From assembly GCF_004514475.2 (NCBI RefSeq), contig NZ_MYFO02000003.1, forward strand, positions 62,001-126,000: a DNA stretch of 64,000 bases. The letters run 5' to 3'. The notes beneath the pieces are model-generated. The model saw only the letters and a program-made list of their open reading frames with translations. It was not told the origin of the DNA and ran no database searches. Of this stretch, positions 57,630 through 64,000 are shown one piece after another; the stretch's first letter is position 1, and each line of letters begins with the position of its first letter. The stretch comes from Paenibacillus athensensis. Lineage in GTDB: Bacteria > Bacillota > Bacilli > Paenibacillales > NBRC-103111. The position numbers were made by a program, and so were the translations under genes.

Positions 57630-59258
57630 TTACAGCGGCGTCACTGACGGTTCCTCCGGTTCGCCCGTCCCTTTTTTCCGATCCGACAGCTTGATCGCAT
57701 GCAGGAAAAAGCTGAGCACGGCCCCGGCAATAATAAAGACCAGGCCGAGCAAATAGACGCTGTGCAGCGATTCGACGAGCGCGTTCTTCATTATCGGCAG
57801 CAGGGCGCTTTTGAACGCCTCCGGGAATTGGGCCAGCGCTTCGGGACTCAGCATGACGGAGAATAGCGTCTGTGGGTCTTTTTCAATCGTTGCCGTTAGT
57901 TGCCCGACCAGTTGACCGGCCTCGGCCGGCATTTGCTGCAGCTTGGGCAGCAGCTCCTCGTTCAGCAGCGTGCCCGAACGGTGGTTCATCACCGCGCCGA
58001 GCACCGTCATTCCGAATGTGCCGCCGATTTGCCGGAAAAACTGGCTCGACGACGTCACCACACCCAGCTCGGATTTCGGGAATTCCTCTTGCAGCACAAG
58101 CGTCAGCAGCGGCATCACGAGGCCCATGCCTAGGCCAATGATCATCATGTAGGAGGATGCGGTCAGCTTGGACGTATCCATGCCCATCGTCGTCAGCAGC
58201 AGGAAGCCGGCTGCCATGATGACCATGCCGATGATCATTTGCGGCTTGACGCCGAGCTTTTGCACGATTTGTCCGCCGATGACGCTGGCGACGATCATCG
58301 TGATCATCATGGGCGTCATCACGGTGCCGGAAGCCGAGGCGCTGATGCCGACAATGCCTTGCATGAACAAGGGCACAAACATGATGGCGCCGAACATGCC
58401 GATGCTCATCAGAAAGCCGATGCTGTTGATCATGGAGAAGGTGCGGTTGCGGAACAGCCTTGTCGGCAAAATCGGCTCATCCGCGCGCGCTTCAACCAGG
58501 ACGAAGGCGATCAAAAACGCTGCAGCGACAACGAGCAGCCCGATAATCTGCCACGAAAGCCAAGCGAAATCCTTGCCGCCGAACGTCAGCGCAAGCAGCA
58601 ACGAGACGACGCCGATGATCATGGTTGCCATACCGGCAATGTCGAATTTCACTTTGCCCTGCGCTTTATGCTTGGGCAGTGCCGTAGCAATCAGCAGCGT
58701 AGCAACGATACCGACCGGCAGGTTGATGTAAAACACCCATTCCCAGCTCATCGAATCAACGATCCAGCCTCCGACCTGCGGGCCGATGACCGAAGAAAGC
58801 CCGAAGATGGCACCAAAAACGCCCTGCCATTTGGCCCGCTGCTTGCCGGTGAAAATATCGCCGATAATAATCATCGCCATTGGCATCATGATCCCGCCGC
58901 CGATGCCTTGCACCGCCCGGAACAGGATGAGCTGGGTCATGTCCTGAGCCATGCCGCATAAAGCCGAGCCGAGGATGAAAATAACGAGCCCCGACACGTA
59001 CACGGCTTTGCGGCCAAGGAGATCGGCCAGCTTGCCTGCGACCGGCACGACGACAGTCGACGTCAGCATGTACGCAGTCGTCACCCACGCCATCAGGCTC
59101 AAGCCGCCCAGTTCGCCGACAATGCGCGGCATGGCCGTGCCGACAATCGTGCCATCCAGCGCGCCGAACAGCATGGCGATCATCAGGCCGGCGATCAGCA
59201 AGCCCCGCCGCTCCTGGTGTTCCCCAGGGGGCTGATCTTTTTCCAAAGAAGCTGTCAT
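57630..59258 (-). CDS. MFS exporter of the DHA2 (EmrB/QacA) 14-helix type
   Basis: 542 residues from the ATG at 59258 with GGAGGG; an upstream in-frame start at 59297 lacks an RBS. Fourteen membrane helices. Motif A is GKLADLLGRKAVYVSGLVIFILGSALCG; motif C is GVFGAIFGLSSVIGPQVGGWIVDSMSWEWVFYINLPVG; the D1 motif is LDGTIVGTAMPRIVGELGGLSLMAWVTTAYML. The C-terminal extension with TATIEKDPQTLFSVMLSPEALAQF is the extracellular loop common in these exporters. Divergent from a MarR gene, whose product probably represses it. Substrates are likely amphipathic drugs. Confidence 0.92.
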   Translation of the reverse strand: MTASLEKDQPPGEHQERRGLLIAGLMIAMLFGALDGTIVGTAMPRIVGELGGLSLMAWVTTAYMLTSTVVVPVAGKLADLLGRKAVYVSGLVIFILGSALCGMAQDMTQLILFRAVQGIGGGIMMPMAMIIIGDIFTGKQRAKWQGVFGAIFGLSSVIGPQVGGWIVDSMSWEWVFYINLPVGIVATLLIATALPKHKAQGKVKFDIAGMATMIIGVVSLLLALTFGGKDFAWLSWQIIGLLVVAAAFLIAFVLVEARADEPILPTRLFRNRTFSMINSIGFLMSIGMFGAIMFVPLFMQGIVGISASASGTVMTPMMITMIVASVIGGQIVQKLGVKPQMIIGMVIMAAGFLLLTTMGMDTSKLTASSYMMIIGLGMGLVMPLLTLVLQEEFPKSELGVVTSSSQFFRQIGGTFGMTVLGAVMNHRSGTLLNEELLPKLQQMPAEAGQLVGQLTATIEKDPQTLFSVMLSPEALAQFPEAFKSALLPIMKNALVESLHSVYLLGLVFIIAGAVLSFFLHAIKLSDRKKGTGEPEEPSVTPL

Positions 59259-59305
59259 AAGGAATATCCCTCCGTTTGTATTTCCTGCTAGGATCAACTG
59301 CTTTC

Positions 59306-59330
59306 ATATATTTCAATAGTTTAAATATAT
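59306..59330. promoter_or_regulatory. Candidate MarR operator between the exporter and marR genes
   Basis: ATATATTT (59306-59313) and AAATATAT (59323-59330) form a perfect inverted repeat around nine bases. It lies about 50 bases before the exporter's start codon. Confidence 0.5.
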
Positions 59331-59592
59331 CACAAGTTAACATTTATCTCTACTGCATTTGGACGTCTTCAGGTTGCTTGGCCGTGACCTGGAAAGCGGA
59401 CAATCGCTGTGCGTAAAGGCCGGCTCCGCTATCGGAAGGGGAGCAGCCTATTCGGGTGAGGCTGCATCTAGTTTACCGTTTTACGGAAAGCCGTATGCGG
59501 ATGCGGCCAAGCCGCCCGGCCAGGGAGCGGCAGGCGCTTGCCGCACTGCGCTGTTCGTGGGAGCAACGCGAATTCCCGGGCCCGCGGGCTGC
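59331..59592. other. Intergenic region without a supported gene
   Basis: About 260 bases between the operator-like palindrome and the marR promoter. Only spurious open frames were seen. Confidence 0.4.
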
Positions 59593-59622
59593 TTGACACC
59601 CGGAGCAGGAAGCGCCTAGTAT
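59593..59622 (+). promoter_or_regulatory. Candidate marR promoter
   Basis: TTGACA (59593-59598), an 18-base spacer and TAGTAT (59617-59622), upstream of marR at 59675. Confidence 0.5.
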
Positions 59623-59674
59623 GGGGTAATAAGAAAAGACAGGCCCGGGCGCGGGAACGGATAGGAGGAAGGTC

Positions 59675-60109
59675 ATGGACGTTGACGTCGAGCGCTTTCA
59701 CGATGCGCTGCAAGCGCTCAGGCGCGCCGTAGAGGCCGAGTTGTTGCAGGAAATACAGGCTCAGATTACCGGGCCGCAGATGTTTATGCTCTATTACATC
59801 AATGAGCTGGGGCCTTGCAAGCTGACCGAGCTGGCGGACAAGCTGGAGGTCAAGCCGAGTGCGGTCACGGTGATGATCGACCGGCTGGAAAAGGCCGGGT
59901 ATGTCGAGCGGACGCACGATACGGTCGATCGGCGAGCGGTGCGAGTCGCCGCTACGCCGATCGGGCGCGAGGTTCTGGCCAAGGCGGTCGCCAAGCGCAA
60001 TGAGATTATCGGCGGGTATTTGTCGCGGCTGGGACCCGGCGAGGCGCTGCAGGTCACGGAGCTGCTGGAGCAGATGGTGCGGCAGCCGCAATCGGCGGAA
60101 GGACTCTAG
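59675..60109 (+). CDS. MarR family regulator
   Basis: 144 residues, ATAGGAGGAAGG RBS. Winged helix: GPQMFMLYYINELGPCKLTELADKLEVKPSAVTVMIDRLEKAGYVERTHDTVDRRAVRVAATPIGREVL, with the wing motif DRRAVRV typical of MarR. Short helices at both ends form the dimer interface. It lies divergent from the DHA2 exporter gene, with a palindrome between, so it is the likely repressor of the exporter. The ligand may be a phenolic compound or antibiotic. Confidence 0.92.
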   Translation: MDVDVERFHDALQALRRAVEAELLQEIQAQITGPQMFMLYYINELGPCKLTELADKLEVKPSAVTVMIDRLEKAGYVERTHDTVDRRAVRVAATPIGREVLAKAVAKRNEIIGGYLSRLGPGEALQVTELLEQMVRQPQSAEGL

Positions 60110-60240
60110 GGCCGCGCAGGGCTGTGGTTGGATGCTGACGACCGTCCCGCCAGCCCGCCGAAGTCAACGGGCAATCAGCGGTCCGCCGAACCGAGCGCAT
60201 GAGCGAGCCCCGGACGAAGTCTATGAAGGAGTGTAGCGAT

Positions 60241-60528
60241 ATGAAACGATATTCGGAGATGAGTCCGCAGGAGCTGCAGGCAGCAATCGCCGCCCTGGAG
60301 AAGCAAATGCAGGCGGCCGAGTTTCCAAGCCAGCTTGCCGTGCTGGAGAGCAAGCTGTTGTTCGCCCGGGCGTATGCGCTGTCGCCGACGGATTTTCCGC
60401 CCGGCTTGTACGCGGTGAAGGATCGCGAGCAGCCGATGCGCGTCGATTATTTGAATGGCGTGATGGCATGGGGGACGATGGACGGCGAGGAAATCAGCGT
60501 GCCGATTTCCGCCTTGCGTCCTGTCTGA
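60241..60528 (+). CDS. yfhH: YfhH/DUF1811 family small protein
   Basis: 95 residues from the ATG at 60241 behind AAGGAG; an upstream GTG/ATG frame lacks an RBS. Family pattern: MKRYSEMSPQELQAAIAALEKQMQAAEFPSQLAVLESKLLFARAYAL at the start, then PPGLYAVKDREQPMRVDYLNGVMAWGTMDGEEISVPISAL. The first half is a coiled-coil hairpin, the second a small beta barrel. YfhH-like proteins are conserved in Bacillus and Paenibacillus but have no known function. No partner in this neighbourhood is obvious. Confidence 0.85.
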   Translation: MKRYSEMSPQELQAAIAALEKQMQAAEFPSQLAVLESKLLFARAYALSPTDFPPGLYAVKDREQPMRVDYLNGVMAWGTMDGEEISVPISALRPV

Positions 60529-60612
60529 GCTCCTTCCTGCGAGGGGCGGCGCTGAACCTTTCGCTTGCTTGAAGCGTCTATTAAATACTTGAATGGTAAA
60601 GGAGCTGTCAGG

Positions 60613-61740
60613 ATGCAACCAGTAACAAATCGTTTTCACAAACGCCGGCCGTCTTGGGTCCGCGTTCCTATTGTCATCGCGTTGGCCGCAGCTTTGGGCA
60701 GCGCTCTGCCGGCTGCTGGTTATGCGGCAAGCGACGCGGCTGCGGCGGTTGAGACAGCTGCGCCCATCCAGCTGAAGACGCTTAACGTGCAAATCGCCGG
60801 GCAGCGCACAGAGGTGCCGGGCGGCATTTCGAACGACGGAGACTCGTACGTCGGGCTGGCTTTTCTCAGCGACAAGCTGGGGCTGACAACGGCTTGGGAC
60901 GGCGATACGCGCACCGTTTCCGTCAGCAGCGAGAGCAAAACCATGAACATGCACAATGAAAGCAGCATATATGAGCTGAACGGCCATGAATTCTACGGCG
61001 TGCTGTCACCGTACATTATTGAGGGCAGCACGTATGTGCCGCTGCGTTTTGTACTGGAGCAAATGGGGTTCCACATCGGGTATGATGCTGCCGAGCGTCT
61101 GATTACGATTGAGCCTGTACAGGAAAATGCGTTGCAGCTGCGTAACGAAACGATTGACGATTCCTCCGAGGGGCGGACGATCACGATTCAATATCCGCAA
61201 ATCGAAGGCTGGGCCGATGCTCAAGCGAGCGGCAAAATCAACGCTTTTCTGAAGCAGCGGGCGCTGCAGGCGCAATCGGACGCGCATGCGCTTTACAAGG
61301 AGGCGACCGACGGGCTTTCCGACGAGGATCGGCAATTTCCTTTTGAAGATACGCTGAATTACCGCATTACCTACAATCAGGACAACAAGCTGAGCTTGTA
61401 TTTTGAAACCTACAACTACACGGGCGGCGCGCACGGTATGTACGATATGGAGGGGCATACGTTTGACCTGACCACGGGCGAGGAACTGACGCTGCAGCAA
61501 GCGGCGCTGGGCAACCCGGGTTACAAGGCGATCATTAATCGGGAAATCAACGAGCAGTTGGCGGAACGCGACTACGATTTACTGGAGTCGTTCGATACGA
61601 TCGGCGACGAGCAGCGATATTTTTTGCAGGACGATCAGATTGTTGTCTATTTCGGTTTATATGAATATACGCCATACGCTGTAGGCATGCCCGAGTTTCA
61701 AATTCCGGTAGCGATGTTTGGTAAGCCGGCGGAAAGCTGA
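60613..61740 (+). CDS. Secreted protein with copper-amine-oxidase N-like and DUF4163/DUF3298 (RsiV-like) domains
   Basis: 375 residues from the ATG at 60613 behind AAAGGAG. Signal peptide: RRPSWVRVPIVIALAAALGSALPAAGYAA. Copper amine oxidase-type N-terminal domain (about 55-165): DGDSYVGLAFLSDKLGLTTAWDGDTRTVSV, SPYIIEGSTYVPLRFVLEQMGFHIGYDAAERLITI. C-terminal part (about 175-375) combines DUF4163 and DUF3298: ITIQYPQIEGWADAQASGKINAFLKQRALQAQ, LSLYFETYNYTGGAHGMYDMEGHTFDLTTGEELTLQQA, and VYFGLYEYTPYAVGMPEFQIP. RsiV-type domains bind lysozyme in Bacillus, so this may interact with peptidoglycan or a lytic enzyme. That is a family-based guess. Confidence 0.85.
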   Translation: MQPVTNRFHKRRPSWVRVPIVIALAAALGSALPAAGYAASDAAAAVETAAPIQLKTLNVQIAGQRTEVPGGISNDGDSYVGLAFLSDKLGLTTAWDGDTRTVSVSSESKTMNMHNESSIYELNGHEFYGVLSPYIIEGSTYVPLRFVLEQMGFHIGYDAAERLITIEPVQENALQLRNETIDDSSEGRTITIQYPQIEGWADAQASGKINAFLKQRALQAQSDAHALYKEATDGLSDEDRQFPFEDTLNYRITYNQDNKLSLYFETYNYTGGAHGMYDMEGHTFDLTTGEELTLQQAALGNPGYKAIINREINEQLAERDYDLLESFDTIGDEQRYFLQDDQIVVYFGLYEYTPYAVGMPEFQIPVAMFGKPAES

Positions 61741-61750
61741 TCTGCGGCAA

Positions 61751-61776
61751 CGAGGCGCCTTAGGGCGCTTTTTTGC
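61751..61776 (+). terminator. Terminator after the DUF3298 protein gene
   Basis: AGGCGCC pairs with GGGCGCTT around a small loop, followed by TTTTTT. Confidence 0.7.
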
Positions 61777-61900
61777 GTTCAGGGGGAAAATCCGCACAGT
61801 AAACGGGTGCATCTTGTAGAAGCGTAGTGTAGAATAAAAGAAAAAGCTGCTGGAGGATGTTTGTGCAATAAGGGACCGATTGCAGGAGAGGGGGAGAAGA

Positions 61901-64000
61901 TTGAATCGAAAAATGGCAGAGTGGCTGCTGGTTGTCGCTGTCATGCTCATCGTGAGCTTTGTGCCTGCGCTGGCTCACGCGCAAGACCGTTTGCCGTCAG
62001 GGACCTCATGGACAAGCTCGGGAGCGGGCGTATACTCGGTTACGGATGCAACTTACGGAGTTACGTTAACGTATGATATCAACAATTCCAGCGTCTGGAA
62101 CGGACAAAGCTGGGACTTCGGCACCACGGCGGCAGATGCGGCGGATATTTCCTATAGCTGGACGTACTCGGGGCTGCATGCCTGGTTCCACGCATCTGCT
62201 AATCTCAAATCGTATGTCGAGCATAACGGGGTTCGCACGACGACAACGCTGTATAATCAGAGTGTATCCGGATTTTTTAACGGGTCCGGCGTTTCCAGCT
62301 TTCATGTTGTCGCCGGGGACAAATACGGCTTCACCATCTCCGGGGAGAATTATGATTACAACAGTATTTTGCGGGGTACCGTGGGCATTTCCACCGCGCC
62401 GGTGATCGAGTCAGCCATGACCGGGACCACGGGCGGCGACGGCTGGTATACGTCGAATGTCGGGCTGAGCTGGACGCTGAGCGATCCGGCCTCCGGAACG
62501 ATCACATCCACGGGATGCGATCCTGTGTCTTTGGCGACGGATACGTCAGTGAGCGGTGTGACGTATGCGTGTACCGCCTCCTCTGCAGGCGGGAGTTCCA
62601 CGAAGAGCGTAACGATCAAACGGGATACGACGGCTCCCGTCACGACGGACAACGCGCCGTCCGGCACGGCGTTGTCTAACGTTCAGGTGGATTTGTCGGC
62701 AAGCGACGCCGCCTCCGGGGTAGCCGCTACGTACTACCGGATTGACGGCGGCGCGCAGCAGACGGGAACGACGGCGACGTTGACGACAAATGGAGTGCAT
62801 ACGCTGGCGTATTGGAGCGTGGATACGGCGGGCAACGTGGAGACATCGCATACGGTGACAGTGACGATCAGCAAACCGCTGCTGGCGGACGTAACCTTTG
62901 TTGCAGACAAGGAAACGCCGACCAACCAGCCGGTTGTAGTGACGGCGCAATTTCCGGCAGAGGCTGTCGTCAGTCAGTTCAGCTACGATGCTGCGCTATG
63001 GAGCAGCTACACGGCTCCTTTGACGATTGCCGATAATCGGACGGTGTATGCCAAATATCAGGATGCCTATGGCAACTGGAGCGATGTGGCCCACTACACG
63101 GTTGCGAACATCGATAAAGAAGCGCCCGAGCTTCCCGTAGTGACGTTGTCCACGACAGCGCCGGCTCAAGAAGTGACAGTGACGATCACGTATTCCGCTG
63201 ATACGGTCATTCGCCGTTATCAGTTGTGGGGCGATTATGATGTACCTTATACGGGACCTTTTGTATTAACTTCAAACCGGACCTTATCGGCGTATGCGAC
63301 TGATGCGGCCGGCAATATGAGCACCACAACGATCGGCATTACCAATCTGGACATCGTGCCGCCGACGGTTGCGCTGACCATCGATAATCACGCCACGACT
63401 GCTCACAAGCAAGACGTTACGCTGACGCTGGATGATCAGGGGACGGGCGCTGCCTATATGCAGTTCTCGGACGACAATGCCCAATGGTCGGAGTGGGAGG
63501 CGTACAACACGACCAAGCTGTACAGCTTGTCTGCCGGCGAAGGACAGAAGCATGTATATGCCAGATTGAGGGATGTGGCGGGCAATATCAGCCAATCGGC
63601 AGAAGCGACGATTATGCTCGATCTGCCGCCGGTCATCTCGCTGGAGGTCTATGACGGCTCGACGCGGACGAATCAGCCGATTACGGTCCGTGCAACGGTC
63701 AATCAGGGCGTGCTGAACGCCACGGAGCATACATTTACGGAAAACGGCAGCTTTGAATTTATCGCCACCGATGAGGGCGGCAATGTGGCTGCGTTGACGG
63801 TGACGATTACGAACATCGATAAGGCTGCGCCGGTGACAACCTTGGGGCAGTCGACAGACAGCCTGACGAAGCATGTCACGCTGGACCTGAGCGCCGTCGA
63901 TTCGGAAGCAGGCGTGGCGGCAACGTATTATACGGTGGATGGCGTGTCCTATACAGGTAGCCATTTGGTATTGACCCGGCACGGCAAGCATCAGATCACG
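61901..64000 (+). CDS. Large secreted protein with Ig-like/OmpL47-like repeats (3' end outside the window)
   Basis: Open for 700 codons to the end of the window. The start is the TTG at 61901 after GGAGAGGGGGAG; ATG 61913 is the alternative. A signal peptide (KMAEWLLVVAVMLIVSFVPALAHA) leads to a beta-rich first domain (about 35-170). Then come repeated beta-sandwich units with TTAPVTTDNAPSG, YYRIDGGAQQTGTTATLTTNGVHTLAYWSVDTAGNVE, and similar VDIxPPTVALTIDN and DVAGNISQS units. These resemble Ig-like or OmpL47-type extracellular modules of Paenibacillus surface proteins. Catalytic domains may follow outside the window. Its operon partner is unclear. Confidence 0.8.
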   Translation, partial: MNRKMAEWLLVVAVMLIVSFVPALAHAQDRLPSGTSWTSSGAGVYSVTDATYGVTLTYDINNSSVWNGQSWDFGTTAADAADISYSWTYSGLHAWFHASANLKSYVEHNGVRTTTTLYNQSVSGFFNGSGVSSFHVVAGDKYGFTISGENYDYNSILRGTVGISTAPVIESAMTGTTGGDGWYTSNVGLSWTLSDPASGTITSTGCDPVSLATDTSVSGVTYACTASSAGGSSTKSVTIKRDTTAPVTTDNAPSGTALSNVQVDLSASDAASGVAATYYRIDGGAQQTGTTATLTTNGVHTLAYWSVDTAGNVETSHTVTVTISKPLLADVTFVADKETPTNQPVVVTAQFPAEAVVSQFSYDAALWSSYTAPLTIADNRTVYAKYQDAYGNWSDVAHYTVANIDKEAPELPVVTLSTTAPAQEVTVTITYSADTVIRRYQLWGDYDVPYTGPFVLTSNRTLSAYATDAAGNMSTTTIGITNLDIVPPTVALTIDNHATTAHKQDVTLTLDDQGTGAAYMQFSDDNAQWSEWEAYNTTKLYSLSAGEGQKHVYARLRDVAGNISQSAEATIMLDLPPVISLEVYDGSTRTNQPITVRATVNQGVLNATEHTFTENGSFEFIATDEGGNVAALTVTITNIDKAAPVTTLGQSTDSLTKHVTLDLSAVDSEAGVAATYYTVDGVSYTGSHLVLTRHGKHQIT

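Noticed and set aside
1-64000. tRNA, rRNA, CRISPR arrays, prophage or transposase genes
   Set aside because: I looked through both strands for these and saw none; the repeats present are minisatellites or domain repeats.

Overview
The window looks like a chromosomal segment of a Paenibacillus-type, spore-forming Bacillota. The evidence is the G+C-rich but unmistakably Bacillus-like gene set: strong AGGAGG-type ribosome binding sites, PspA-YdjG/H/I-like operon, YdjO and YfhH family proteins, a Fnr with a C-terminal cysteine cluster, cre boxes, GlnR/TnrA boxes and a spore-appendage-like relict. There is no tRNA, rRNA, CRISPR array, prophage or intact insertion sequence. Intergenic regulatory sites are unusually legible.

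Layout. 1-4530: the end of a LytS-type hybrid sensor protein, then an HscC-like Hsp70 and its membrane-anchored J-like partner, followed by a broken DUF4386 gene. 4579-4870: a frameshifted relict resembling S-Ena endospore appendage subunits. 4928-6426: a membrane protein and a MerR regulator. 6551-17070: a nitrogen-scavenging locus (biuret hydrolase, allophanate hydrolase, a complete BMP-type ABC importer, cupin, second cysteine hydrolase, PucR regulator), with GlnR/TnrA boxes in front of both transcription units. 17091-23200: a small Sm-like protein, a putative AbiC-type protein, the PspA envelope-stress operon, and a cold-shock pair with a small CTG-start gene. 23261-29301: VOC protein, YeiH-type transporter, TetR plus DUF2269 with a shared operator, and a terpene-cyclase-like membrane protein with ArsR and an old-yellow-enzyme oxidoreductase.

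29552-30699 is a decayed secreted-protein gene. 31152-35126 is a very large nucleotide-transporter/HEAT/cNMP-binding fusion. 35378-48385 carries two giant secreted beta-glucan enzymes, a GH81 endo-1,3-beta-glucanase and a GH3 protein, each behind a CcpA (cre) box, which suggests catabolite-controlled fungal or yeast cell-wall degradation. Between them lies a small SRPBCC/ArsR/DoxX operon with one member broken.

48619-57519 reads as an oxygen-limitation module: a DoxX gene, Fnr, a NreA/NreC/NreB-like sensor set, a PAS-GGDEF protein, and an operon of zinc-ribbon protein, long-form hibernation factor and formate/nitrite channel, then a CBS protein. Two promoters here have Fnr-type boxes centred at -41.5 from the predicted start. 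57630-64000 holds an MFS drug exporter with divergent MarR, a YfhH-like protein, a secreted copper-amine-oxidase-N/DUF3298 protein, and the start of a large secreted Ig-like repeat protein that runs off the window.

At least five broken genes or gene fragments (3868, 4579, 29552, 42643, 49408) and several minisatellites show an actively eroding genome, or in part sequencing error; the sequence alone cannot separate these.
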